Source: Gammaproteobacteria bacterium (GTDB taxonomy: Bacteria; Pseudomonadota; Gammaproteobacteria; Pseudomonadales; Pseudohongiellaceae). From it: DNA of 64,000 bases. The notes below the pieces were generated by a model. It saw only the letters and a program-made list of their open reading frames with translations. It was not told the origin of the DNA and ran no database searches. Location of the stretch: assembly GCA_009692305.1 (NCBI GenBank), contig SHZK01000013.1, forward strand, positions 1 to 64,000. The letters are read 5' to 3'. Positions 1-9,651 of this stretch are shown in pieces; positions within the stretch are counted from its first letter, which is position 1, and the number at the start of each line of letters is the position of its first letter. Both the position numbers and the translations under genes were made by a program.

Positions 1-1524
<1,524 letters not shown>

Positions 1525-1525
<1 letters not shown>

Positions 1526-2907
1526 TGGATCTGTTACCAATATTCCTGAATATCAAAAACAGGAAGTGCGTCATCATCGGAGGCGGGGAGGTTGCCTTGC
1601 GCAAGGCTACCCTGCTGCTACGTGCAGGAGGCAATGTTCATGTCATCGCCGAAACAGTATGCGATGAACTTGCCGCTCTGTGCACAGCTAACAATGCAGC
1701 AATTACCCTGAGGAAATTCGAAAGCGCAGATCTCGACGGAGCTGAGCTGGTCATTGCTGCCACTGACAACCAGGCAGTTAACACGACGGTTAGCACTTGT
1801 GCAAATGCGAAACACACTCCAGTAAATGTCGTCGACCAACCAGCTCTCTGCAGTTTTATATTACCGGCAATAGTAGACCGCTCTCCAGTTATCGTTGCCA
1901 TATCAACTAGCGGGACTTCTCCTGTTCTTACCCGTAAATTGAAAGAACTTAATGAAACATTTCTGCCGGGGAACATAGGTAGGCTCGCGATATTGCTTGG
2001 CAGTTTACGCGCCAGAGTTAAAAAACACATTCCAAAGTTTAACGATCGAATTCGATTCTGGGAAAATGCTTTGGAAAGTGCGGTGCCTGAACTGGTTTAT
2101 GCTGGACAGGAGGCGGCAGCAGAGTCATTGCTGCTGCAGCAGCTTAATCAGCTGGATAATATTGCTCACACAGGTGAGGTTTATCTGGTGGGTGCAGGCC
2201 CCGGCGATCCTGATTTGCTGACCTTGCGCGCATTGCGTCTAATGCACAAAGCAGACGTGGTCCTGTATGACCGTCTGGTGTCAAAAGAAATCATGCAGAA
2301 ACTGCGACCGGATGCGGAAAAAATTCACGTAGGCAAGCAGCGCGCTATGCATACTGTTGAGCAGGAAACGATTAATCAGCTACTGGTAAGACTGGCAAGC
2401 GAAGGCAAGAAAGTATTACGACTCAAAGGCGGCGACCCATTCATATTTGGCAGGGGCGGTGAAGAACTCGCTACGCTCGCAAAGGCTGGCATTCCCTTTC
2501 AGGTAGTGCCAGGCATCACGGCTGCATCTGGTTGTGCTGCCTACGCAGGTATTCCACTGACCCACAGGGATTTTGCCCAATCAGTGCGATTCCTGACCGG
2601 ACATTTGCAACAAGGCGAGTTACAGCTGGATTGGAAATTACTGGTAATGGAACAGCAGACTCTCGTGTTCTATATGGGACTGCTGGGATTGCGAACAATC
2701 TGCGAACAATTGATAGCCCATGGCATGGATGCTGCGATGCCTGCTGCAGTGGTTCAGCAAGGAACGACAGCGAACCAGAAAGTCGTAGTTGGCACCTTGT
2801 CAGACCTGCCCGGACTGGTCGAAGCTCAAGCGTTGGTGGCACCAACTCTGATAATCATCGGGCGTGTAGTGACCTTAAGAAAGGAGCTTGCATGGTTCGG
2901 AAGTTGA
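1525..2907 (+). CDS. cysG: Siroheme synthase CysG (trifunctional)
   Basis: Makes siroheme, the cofactor of sulfite and nitrite reductases, from uroporphyrinogen III. The 460-residue protein is a fusion. The N-terminal part (about 1-200) is the precorrin-2 dehydrogenase/ferrochelatase, with the NAD-binding motif GGGEVALRKA near residue 14. The C-terminal part (about 215-460) is the SAM-dependent uroporphyrinogen III methyltransferase, with GAGPGDPDLLTLRA and the GGDPFIFGRGGEE loop. Length is that of full CysG. The start ATG overlaps the serS stop (TAATG), so the two are probably co-transcribed. A palindrome followed by a short T run at 2966-2989 may end the transcript. It faces tusE head to tail-end (convergent), 32 bases away. 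Confidence 0.97.
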
Positions 2908-2939
2908 GCCGGGTACGGGGGGTCAATCCATCGCAGCCA

Positions 2940-3284
2940 TTACAGGCAATTATCGGGTTTTGGCAGGCCAGCAATCTTGCTGGCCGTTTTCGCAGGACTG
3001 CCATGGAACAAATGCATGAGGTACGCACTGCGCCCTTTTTCCGGTCCTAAATCACGCCTCACCAGATTGACCATTGCGCGGGTAGCGGGTGACATCTCGT
3101 GCCTCTGATAAAAGTTGCGCAATAGCAACAGCACTTCCCAGTGGGCTGGACTCAACATAATGTTATCCAGTTTAGCCAACTCTATTGCGACAGCTTCATT
3201 CCAGTCTTGCAAATTGCGCAGATAGCCTTCGTCATCTAGACGAATTTGCTGCTGATTTATCTGAATCGAATTGACCATGGTCAT
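2940..3284 (-). CDS. tusE: Sulfurtransferase TusE (DsrC family)
   Basis: Last carrier of the Tus relay: takes persulfide sulfur from TusBCD and hands it to MnmA for 2-thiolation of U34 in tRNA-Lys, -Glu and -Gln. The 114-residue protein has the typical DsrC fold sequence and ends in PKPDNCL, with the penultimate catalytic cysteine that carries the persulfide. It has a single C-terminal Cys tail rather than the two-cysteine arm of sulfite-reductase DsrC, which supports the Tus role. Two starts are possible, ATG 3284 or ATG 3278; neither has a strong ribosome-binding site. It is the last gene of the minus-strand tusD-tusC-tusB-tusE series, 9 bases after tusB. Confidence 0.93.
   Translation of the reverse strand: MTMVNSIQINQQQIRLDDEGYLRNLQDWNEAVAIELAKLDNIMLSPAHWEVLLLLRNFYQRHEMSPATRAMVNLVRRDLGPEKGRSAYLMHLFHGSPAKTASKIAGLPKPDNCL
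2966..2989 (+). terminator. Putative terminator of cysG, inside the tusE 3' end
   Basis: A perfect inverted repeat, GGCCAGCAA-TC-TTGCTGGCC at 2966-2985, is followed on the plus strand by GTTTT. This has the form of a short intrinsic terminator for serS-cysG. It lies within the last codons of tusE on the opposite strand, so the hairpin also encodes part of the conserved TusE C-terminal tail. Confidence 0.5.
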
Positions 3285-3293
3285 TGTTACGTA

Positions 3294-3584
3294 CTAGAAC
3301 CAGCTAATTACTTTATCAAACTCACAGCTCAACTCTACAAATTTGCTGTAATTCGCCAGCGTAACTTCTTTGACGCAAGTTGCTTCAGTACCACGAGCAA
3401 TCATGTCTTCCTGCAAGGCGTAGAGCTCTACCCCAGACATTGTCGCCGGAATCTTGTGCGGGCCTGAGCAGTAATAAGTACCGTCCTCGATGAACAAAAC
3501 GGCGTCACCGGGCAGCAGTAGGGAACTGCAGCTGTCCAATTGAGCAAAGCGCGGGCTGCGATTTATGGTGTGGAGGCAACTCAC
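3294..3584 (-). CDS. tusB: Sulfurtransferase complex subunit TusB (DsrH family)
   Basis: Small subunit of the cytoplasmic TusBCD heterohexamer that relays sulfur from TusA to TusE. The 96-residue product begins MSCLHTINRSP, as in DsrH/TusB proteins, contains the GDAVLFIEDG strand-turn and is of normal family length. The start is GTG at 3584, and GTGA overlaps the tusC stop by four bases, which indicates translational coupling. Identification rests on the gene order D-C-B-E and this N-terminal signature; TusB is the least conserved subunit. Confidence 0.9.
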   Translation of the reverse strand: MSCLHTINRSPRFAQLDSCSSLLLPGDAVLFIEDGTYYCSGPHKIPATMSGVELYALQEDMIARGTEATCVKEVTLANYSKFVELSCEFDKVISWF

Positions 3585-3946
3585 AAGTTAAACACCACGT
3601 CAGAAGCTTGCAGCAAGGCGCTAATGTCAGCGCGGTCTACCAGGGTTACTGGCAACACCAGATCAGCTACTTGCAATGCGCGCGACTGCATTGATGCTCC
3701 GTCTACCATAATGTTTTCGATTCCATACAGGGACAAGGCCTCTATAGCGTTTCCAAGTGTCTTGCGCTTGATAGCGGCAGCGCGTTGTTCTCTTTTAAGC
3801 TGATACACACCATCATCGAGAAAGACGTAGTTCACTTCCTGGTCAAACACCGCGCAAGCGAGCGCCATGTCCAGACACAATTGCGCATTGTGCGTGCCAT
3901 ATGGTGCAGACCTCGAGACAAATGTTATGAATTTTTTGTGCGTCAT
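3581..3946 (-). CDS. tusC: Sulfurtransferase complex subunit TusC (DsrF family)
   Basis: Second subunit of TusBCD, a DsrE/F-fold protein. Starting at ATG 3946 it has 121 residues; the N-terminus MTHKKFITFVSRSAPYGTH matches the family, in which a short beta strand is followed by S-x-P-Y-G. The frame is open 54 bases further upstream, but that extension overlaps tusD and does not resemble DsrF. The stop overlaps tusB by four bases, and tusD ends 13 bases upstream of the start. Confidence 0.93.
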   Translation of the reverse strand: MTHKKFITFVSRSAPYGTHNAQLCLDMALACAVFDQEVNYVFLDDGVYQLKREQRAAAIKRKTLGNAIEALSLYGIENIMVDGASMQSRALQVADLVLPVTLVDRADISALLQASDVVFNL

Positions 3947-3959
3947 AGCAAGCTCGGTT

Positions 3960-4349
3960 TCAACCAAAATTGACGACACGGTCAGAGTTCGTGGTGGCAT
4001 CTACTAGCTGCCCAAGACCTGCTATCTCGGAACTGTCGAATAAAGTGCCAGCATCGAAATCGTGCCGTTTTGCTTCACTTGCATCGACTAATCCGCGTTT
4101 GAGCGAAGACGACACACACACGACGGCATCAAGATTGTTATCCAGGATAAGCCTGTGCCAGGATAGCGGCAGGTTTTCTTCGTCCGTCGCAGTTACTGTG
4201 AAGCGATTTGCGTTGTGAACTCCGTCGCCGAAGAAAAACAAGCGATACACTTCATGACCGGCTTTTAGCAGTGCGGCTGTAAACTGTAATGCAGAGTGCG
4301 CTGCTTCGGAGGAGTAGGGGGCAGCATAGACGACAATTGTAAATTTCAT
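3960..4349 (-). CDS. tusD: Sulfurtransferase complex subunit TusD (DsrE family)
   Basis: Catalytic subunit of TusBCD that accepts the persulfide. The 129-residue protein shows the DsrE-fold N-terminus MKFTIVVYAAPYSSEAAHSA, the FFFGDGV turn and the conserved active-site cysteine in AVVCVSSSLKRG, which corresponds to the E. coli TusD cysteine in CVAAALRRG. It is the first gene of the tus operon, transcribed leftwards, and is separated from yccA by a hairpin terminator at 4400-4425, so it probably has its own promoter in that gap of about 110 bases. Confidence 0.94.
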   Translation of the reverse strand: MKFTIVVYAAPYSSEAAHSALQFTAALLKAGHEVYRLFFFGDGVHNANRFTVTATDEENLPLSWHRLILDNNLDAVVCVSSSLKRGLVDASEAKRHDFDAGTLFDSSEIAGLGQLVDATTNSDRVVNFG

Positions 4350-4399
4350 AGTGTGGGGTTAATGCCTCGAAAAAATCAGGCTCGAAGTACCCTTAATAA

Positions 4400-4425
4400 A
4401 AAAGCCCCATTTTAGCGGGGCTTTT
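4400..4425 (-). terminator. Intrinsic terminator of yccA
   Basis: Inverted repeat AAAAGCCCC / GGGGCTTTT with an eight-base loop (4409-4416). The A and T tails are symmetrical, so it could act on both strands. Given the minus-strand genes around it, it most likely ends the yccA transcript before tusD. Confidence 0.85.
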
Positions 4426-4458
4426 AGTGTTAAAACGGCAGGGTTTGTTCCTGCTGGT

Positions 4459-5130
4459 TTAGCGCCTTCCGCTCAGTGCGGCGAGAAGATGCAGCAAGTG
4501 AATAAAAATGTTGAAAATACTCAAGTAGAGCGAAATCGTCGCCATTATGTAATTGCGTTCGCCGCCGTTAATGATGCGACTGGTGTCAAACAAAATGAAG
4601 CCAGACATTAACAGGATGACTGCAGAGGAAATCGCCAGGGACAAAGCCGGTATCTGCAGAAAGATATTTGCAATCATTGCCACCAATGCGACGATCATTC
4701 CAGTAAACAGGAATCCGCCTATAAAATTGAAATTTTTCCCGGTGGTCAGGGCATAACCTGACAAGGAAAGAAAGATCAGTGCAGTGCCTCCAAGCGCCTG
4801 GGCGACAATGGCAGAACCGTTAGTATAGGCAACGGTGTAGACCGAGATGACTGGTCCCAGTGAGCCGCCCATCAATCCGGCGAAAATAAATACTGCAATC
4901 AACCCTTTCGCCGAATTCGCGGTGGCACGCACCACAAATGTCATGATGAAACCACCAATAATCATCAAGAAACCAGCACCCTGGCTGACTTGCAGCGCCA
5001 TTGTTGCAACGGCGCAAAGCGCACTGAAAAACAGCGTCATGGACAGCAGGGTATAGGTATTGCGAATAACCTTGTTGGTCGAGATCGCAGATTCCTGGCT
5101 TCGACCAATATTTAACTCAACTTCTTTCAT
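4459..5130 (-). CDS. yccA: BI-1/YccA family inner-membrane protein
   Basis: Integral membrane protein of the Bax-inhibitor-1/YccA superfamily; E. coli YccA binds and modulates the FtsH protease. The product (223 residues from ATG 5130) has a short polar N-terminus with the motif NKVIRNTYTLLS and seven hydrophobic segments, ending in IFIHLLHLLAALSGRR, as is usual for YccA. I chose ATG 5130 because GGAG at 5137-5140 sits six bases upstream; the ATG at 5145 lacks such a site. The gene lies between tus and tRNA-Ser, the same order as in Pseudomonas. FtsH modulation is inferred from the family. Confidence 0.92.
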   Translation of the reverse strand: MKEVELNIGRSQESAISTNKVIRNTYTLLSMTLFFSALCAVATMALQVSQGAGFLMIIGGFIMTFVVRATANSAKGLIAVFIFAGLMGGSLGPVISVYTVAYTNGSAIVAQALGGTALIFLSLSGYALTTGKNFNFIGGFLFTGMIVALVAMIANIFLQIPALSLAISSAVILLMSGFILFDTSRIINGGERNYIMATISLYLSIFNIFIHLLHLLAALSGRR

Positions 5131-5357
5131 CGTTTTCTCCAGCAATAATGATTGGGGACCAAATTAAACTTTTGTTAACAGCAGCAATTGTTTTCTTATA
5201 CCCCTTATGGGGGCTCTGGCGAATAAATTCAATGGTTTGAGGTAGCCAGCATAGAGCCTGCACCAGCCAATGATGATACTGACAACCTATTTAAAATCAA
5301 TGAGTTTCGCTTAGGTTAACCGTGATATCCGAGTGCTTGCCAGATGCAGAAGTCTGT

Positions 5358-5385
5358 TTGACTGAGGGCTTGTTTATAGTAAGAT
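5358..5385 (+). promoter_or_regulatory. Likely sigma-70 promoter of tRNA-Ser
   Basis: TTGACT at 5358-5363 and TAAGAT at 5380-5385, spaced by 16 bases, followed by a GC-rich discriminator (GCTGCCCC), stand about 15 bases ahead of the mature tRNA. A strong -35 box with a GC-rich discriminator is typical of growth-rate-controlled tRNA promoters. Confidence 0.55.
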
Positions 5386-5399
5386 GCTGCCCCTACCGC

Positions 5400-5489
5400 G
5401 GAGGGGTGGCAGAGCGGTTGAATGCACTGGTCTTGAAAACCAGCGAGGGTGAAAGTCCTCCGAGAGTTCGAATCTCTCCTCCTCCGCCA
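5400..5489 (+). tRNA. tRNA-Ser (anticodon UGA), CCA encoded
   Basis: A 90-base class II tRNA. The acceptor arm GGAGGGG pairs with CTCCTCC (one G-T), the anticodon loop is CTTGAAA with anticodon TGA, a long variable arm follows (about 5443-5464), the T arm is GAGAG-TTCGAAT-CTCTC, and the discriminator G is followed by an encoded CCA at 5487-5489. It reads UCN serine codons. The location beside yccA is conserved in pseudomonads. Confidence 0.97.
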
Positions 5490-5824
5490 CTTGTCAAGTG
5501 TTTACGCGGGTTACAAGGCCTCAAACACTGTTGTTCCCTCATCTGTTCCCCCATTACTCTTGGGTAGATAGGAGACGAAGCTTCTGCAGAAGATTGAGCA
5601 AACAAACGCTGTTTTTTCAAAGTTAAGCGGGCACAGCGCGCGCTTTCATAACTTCTTTCTACTTCCCCCATATTAACGAGCCTTTGGATGACCTGACTAT
5701 TGTTAGAAAAAATACTATCTATGAACTGGAGGACCTTTTTAGTCATTCGGACGAATCGTTCAACCGTCTGAGGCATTTGCTAGAAGATGCAATAAGACAT
5801 TCGGCAACGCCCCGTAGTTGTAGC
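5490..5824. other. Gene-free stretch after tRNA-Ser
   Basis: About 335 bases between tRNA-Ser and the prc stop with no recognisable gene. Just after the tRNA are two direct copies of TGTTCCC (5532-5538 and 5544-5550). A minus-strand open frame runs through most of it, but its 3' part is the complement of the tRNA and its protein matches no family I know. I see no duplicated tRNA 3' end, so no attachment-site pair can be supported. Confidence 0.4.
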
Positions 5825-8038
5825 CTAGCGACGTGCAGGCGTTTCCTGAACAGCAGCCAGTCGGCGAGCATTCAGTGAGATAAAGTCAGCGAGCACTCGA
5901 CCACTTTCCAGAAGCAGAGGATCAACTTCTTCCAATTCCTCATCTTCTGCAGCATCCGCATCACTGTTTTGAATATCATCGTTCTGTACTACAGTTGCTG
6001 CTTCATCTTCATCGAGTTCGTCTTCAACCCATTCACGTGCAGGCAGGCCTTTTGCCAAGCGTCGGGTATTGTCGGCTTCAAAATCCGCGCGTCGGCTTAC
6101 TTCCCGCTCTGCTTTTACCACTGCTTCATTTAAAGAGAGGGTTTCGTTCTCCCGCAATTCGCGCGTGCGCTCGATTTGGCCCAAGAGGAACACAAAGTCA
6201 GGGGATTCCTGCACGCGTTGCGTATGCAATTCTTGCAATTCCGGCAGTAGTGCCTGTATCGAGTGATAGGCGCGATATTCGACAGGGCGAACAGTATCCC
6301 AGGGGAGGGCGCCATCGAGGCTGCTTTCGCCAATATCTTCATACGCGTCATATACGTCTGGAAATCCGATATCAGGGATTACACCCCGATGTTGCGTGCT
6401 GGCGCCGGAAATACGATAGAACTTCGATCGGGTAAGCTTCACCTGACCGTAGTCCATAGGGATAATTTCCTGCACTGTGCCCTTGCCAAACGTTTGCCCA
6501 CCGAGAACCAGTCCCCGTTGATAGTCCTGAATGGCGCCGGCAAAAATTTCTGATGCTGAGGCACTGGTGCGATTGACCAGTACGGCGAGCGGCCCGTCAT
6601 ATGCAACTTCCGGATCATTATCGCCAAATGAGCGTGTGAACCCATTACGCATGCCTGAATAGCGGATCTGCACCGTGGGGCCAGTTTCAATAAACAATCC
6701 GACCAATTGATTGGCTTCGCTGAGACTACCGCCGCCGTTGTTGCGCAAATCGACGACCACTGCATCGACATTTTCTGACCTTAATTCTTCCAACAAGACT
6801 TTAACATCGCGCGTTGAGCTCTTGAAATCCTCCTCACCGCGTGAAGCCGCCTCAAAATCAAAATAGAAAGTGGGGAGATTGATTACGCCAATTTTGTAAT
6901 CACTGCCGTTATAACTGAGCTCAATAACTTCTTTCTTGGCGGACTGGTCTTCGAGTTTGACGGTATCGCGAGTAATGCTCACGATGTGTGCCTCTGACTC
7001 GCTCACAGAGTCTGCAGGAATGACATTCAACCGAACAACCGTGCCCTTCTCGCCACGAATCTGGGCAACGACATCATCCAGTCGCATGCCGACAACATCT
7101 AACAGATCGCCATCGACACCCTGACCAATTGAAATGATGCGATCCCCGGCTTGCAGTTCTTTGCCGCGTTCTGCGGGGCCGCCTTTAATCAGTTCGGCAA
7201 CCTTGGTGTATTCATCTTCAGTGGTTAATTGCGCTCCAATGCCTTGCAGAGACAGCGACAACCCCATGTTGAAATTTTCGGAATCAATAGGGGAGAAGTA
7301 GGCAGTATGTGGATCAACTGCCTGTGCGACCGTAGACAAGTAAGCCTGAAAAATATCCTTGTCGTTGGTTTTCAATACCTGGCTAAGCTGATTGCGGTAA
7401 CGCTTGGCCAATTTCTCCGCGATCTCAGTATCATCATCACCGGTAAGCTTCAGACTCAGCACGCTGCTTTTAATGCGCAGGCGCCAGAGTTCATCGAGTT
7501 CGGCCATTGAGGTCGCGAAAGGAGCGTCTTCCCGTTCCAGTTCAATGGCTTCTGCCAAGGTGAAGTCCATTTCAGGAATGTGGTTTTCGATCAGGTCAAT
7601 CGCATAGATCAGCCTTTCCAATATACGTTTGTAGTACAGGTTGTAGATTTCGAAGCCGGTATCCACGCTTCCGCTTTTCAAGCTTTCATCCAGGGTATAG
7701 CGATAGGCACTGAGCTGATCGATATCAGCTTTCAGGAAATAGAGATGCGAGCCGTCGAGGGCGTCCAGGAAACTATCAAACACGACGGTAGAAAAATTGT
7801 CATCAATCTGGACTTCAGAGTAGTGCTTGGTCTGCAGTTCCCGCAGCAAAAGCACTGCAGTTTCGCCATGAATCGGTTGGCTCTGGAGCGGGGTATACAA
7901 GGCATCAATATCGAGCACTGTGTTGAGATGCCTTGGATCATCCTGTGCGCTGACGCCAGCAGCCAGCAATGCACAGTAACTCAATGCCAGCAGATTGAGA
8001 ATACGTCCGAGTTGAAGCTTACGGCTTTGAATCTTCAT
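5825..8038 (-). CDS. prc: Tail-specific carboxy-terminal protease Prc/Tsp
   Basis: Periplasmic processing protease that degrades or trims proteins from their C-termini, including penicillin-binding protein and SsrA-tagged substrates. The 737-residue protein starts with a signal peptide (hydrophobic residues about 12-30, likely cut after VSA). It then has an N-terminal helical domain, a PDZ domain (about 255-345) and the S41 serine-lysine protease core. The catalytic residues are visible: Ser494 in TSASASEIFA, Asp505 in GAIQD and Lys519 in FGKGTVQ, with the spacing of E. coli Tsp. Near the C-terminus is a strongly acidic stretch (DELDEDEAATVVQNDD). Length is close to the 660-720 residues usual for the family. 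Start ATG 8038 follows a GGGG-containing site. Confidence 0.96.
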   Translation of the reverse strand: MKIQSRKLQLGRILNLLALSYCALLAAGVSAQDDPRHLNTVLDIDALYTPLQSQPIHGETAVLLLRELQTKHYSEVQIDDNFSTVVFDSFLDALDGSHLYFLKADIDQLSAYRYTLDESLKSGSVDTGFEIYNLYYKRILERLIYAIDLIENHIPEMDFTLAEAIELEREDAPFATSMAELDELWRLRIKSSVLSLKLTGDDDTEIAEKLAKRYRNQLSQVLKTNDKDIFQAYLSTVAQAVDPHTAYFSPIDSENFNMGLSLSLQGIGAQLTTEDEYTKVAELIKGGPAERGKELQAGDRIISIGQGVDGDLLDVVGMRLDDVVAQIRGEKGTVVRLNVIPADSVSESEAHIVSITRDTVKLEDQSAKKEVIELSYNGSDYKIGVINLPTFYFDFEAASRGEEDFKSSTRDVKVLLEELRSENVDAVVVDLRNNGGGSLSEANQLVGLFIETGPTVQIRYSGMRNGFTRSFGDNDPEVAYDGPLAVLVNRTSASASEIFAGAIQDYQRGLVLGGQTFGKGTVQEIIPMDYGQVKLTRSKFYRISGASTQHRGVIPDIGFPDVYDAYEDIGESSLDGALPWDTVRPVEYRAYHSIQALLPELQELHTQRVQESPDFVFLLGQIERTRELRENETLSLNEAVVKAEREVSRRADFEADNTRRLAKGLPAREWVEDELDEDEAATVVQNDDIQNSDADAAEDEELEEVDPLLLESGRVLADFISLNARRLAAVQETPARR

Positions 8039-8204
8039 GGCACCCCACTATTACTCTAATTGTCATGTAAATGGCTCGCCCTGGGAGCCTCTGCTGGTAT
8101 CACGACCAGTTCAGAGACTAAGCGAAAATAGCCGCTGAGAGAAGTTTTTTCCTGTCAATTTAGGTCTGGAAATTATCCAGAATTCCAGCTGTCTTGTTAG
8201 TCAA

Positions 8205-9410
8205 TCACTTGATCCGTTTGCCGCGCGCCGTAGCATGTCGTTCTGCCCGTTCCACATCGATATAGCGATCTGTAATGGCGCTGGATCCATGCCCGGCATC
8301 ATCCCGCACGTGTTCCCGCGGTCGGTGTTTCACATCCTCTGAAATTCCGGTATGCCGCAACCAATGCACCGTTGCCACCTGCAAGCGTTCAGAATCCTCT
8401 CCGAAGCCTTCATTACGCATGCTTTCGGCAGCCCGATCAAAGCAGAGCTGCACTATGCCTCTAATTTGCCGAGTGCTGGTAATACCGCCTTTGCCCCTGG
8501 TCTTATGAATCAAGGGCGTCGCCTCCCCCGGGGCAGGGAGTGCAGAAAGCCCCCTGGACTTGCGATAGCGTTTGAGTGCTTCCAGCATCGCATCACTCAC
8601 TGAAATTTCGCGCTGTTTGTTGCCCTTGCCAACGGTGGTGAACCACCAGTTTCCTTCCTGATCAGCTTGAAAATGCCCCATCTGTGGTTGCCAGCGACTG
8701 GTTTCTACCAATTCAGAAATACGCAAGTACATCGCGAACAAGGCATTCATGATAAACAACGTCCGCTCGTGCTCCGCAGGTTTGTCCTGGGCCATCGCTT
8801 CCACTGTCTCCATTACATAGTCCCACTGCAAAGGAGACAAGCGCCGAATCTGGCCCCTCGATTGATGTTTGCGCAGGAATTTACTTTTTTGGCGCAATTG
8901 CGCCACTGGGTTGGCTGTGAGGTAATTCTCCTGGATGAGGAAGTTGAAGAAACTGCTCAGTACACCGAATAGCGATTGCAGAGTGGACTGTGATACAACG
9001 TACTCGCTGCCTGAGTTCAGCACATACGGACGCCAATCAGGATTGGGTTTGCGCAGTCCTGCTTGCTCAATGAAGCGGGGCACATTCTTCGCTCCAATCC
9101 AGTTGCTTGGCGGATGGCGCGTAAAATCGGCATAGGATTCGATATCTTCCCGTCCTATTTGATGCAGCGATTTCTTGCCTATCAACCACACCCAATGCAG
9201 GAAATGCTCCAGTTCCCGCCTGTAGGTATTGAATGTGTCCGGGCTGCCGCGATAGCTGTAAATGAATTCACTGGCGTGCTGATAGTCCGCCAGTGCCAGT
9301 GATGGACACTCTCCGGCAAAATACTCCAATTCCACAAGTGGCTGCTTGAAAGGATTGGGCATAGCTTCGATAGTGTCGAAAACGGCGCAGGGTATTTTAA
9401 TGTTTGGCAT
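8205..9410 (-). CDS. Solitary tyrosine recombinase/integrase
   Basis: A 401-residue phage-integrase-family protein that should cut and rejoin DNA through a 3'-phosphotyrosine. An N-terminal SAM-like core-binding domain (about 38-165) precedes the catalytic domain (about 185-400). All catalytic residues are present: Arg230 (YLRISELVE), Lys262 (VGKGNKQREI), His349 and Arg352 (HWLRHTG), His374 (DAGHGSS) and the nucleophile Tyr383 (YIDVE). So it looks functional. It stands alone: no excisionase, cargo or partner recombinase is next to it, and it is bordered by prc and modA. Start ATG 9410 has no clear ribosome-binding site; Met17 (9362) is an alternative. It differs from XerC/XerD in length, and target and role are unknown. 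Confidence 0.88.
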   Translation of the reverse strand: MPNIKIPCAVFDTIEAMPNPFKQPLVELEYFAGECPSLALADYQHASEFIYSYRGSPDTFNTYRRELEHFLHWVWLIGKKSLHQIGREDIESYADFTRHPPSNWIGAKNVPRFIEQAGLRKPNPDWRPYVLNSGSEYVVSQSTLQSLFGVLSSFFNFLIQENYLTANPVAQLRQKSKFLRKHQSRGQIRRLSPLQWDYVMETVEAMAQDKPAEHERTLFIMNALFAMYLRISELVETSRWQPQMGHFQADQEGNWWFTTVGKGNKQREISVSDAMLEALKRYRKSRGLSALPAPGEATPLIHKTRGKGGITSTRQIRGIVQLCFDRAAESMRNEGFGEDSERLQVATVHWLRHTGISEDVKHRPREHVRDDAGHGSSAITDRYIDVERAERHATARGKRIK

Positions 9411-9611
9411 TAACAGAATTCTTTAATTCTTTGATAAATAAAATTAATAATACGGTCAAACAGCGCAGAAGCCAATGCGCTCTGTTAAGCATGCAACCGC
9501 TATAAGGTAGTCGGTTTGCTGGCTACGAACTTTACCTAAAGCGGCCCTCAGAGCTGACTTTTAGTGGTCTTGGGATAATTTGCCAAAATCGCGGCAACTC
9601 ACGCAGCTAAT

Positions 9612-9637
9612 CGCCTATAATCGACAGCTGCATAACG
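9612..9637 (+). promoter_or_regulatory. Possible modA promoter -10 box and operator half-site
   Basis: TATAAT at 9616-9621 lies about 30 bases before the modA start and would give a short leader; no good -35 box is at the right distance. CATAACG at 9631-9637 resembles one half of the ModE operator of E. coli, but the left half is poor and no modE gene is in the window. Weak evidence. Confidence 0.25.
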
Positions 9638-9651
9638 GAATACATAGACCA

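Noticed and set aside
2532-3050. 172-codon plus-strand frame overlapping cysG and tusE
   Set aside because: Runs through the confirmed cysG frame in another phase and then over the end of tusE; no motif.
5393-5776. 127-codon minus-strand frame over tRNA-Ser ending in a Gly-rich EIRTLGG-type sequence
   Set aside because: Its C-terminal part is the reverse complement of the tRNA, a well-known false ORF pattern; the rest has no family resemblance.
7580-8059. 159-codon plus-strand frame
   Set aside because: Opposite the N-terminal part of prc; no independent support such as ribosome-binding site or homology.
9612-9637. ModE operator ahead of modA
   Set aside because: Only one half-site resembles the consensus and no modE is present; kept only as a low-confidence note.
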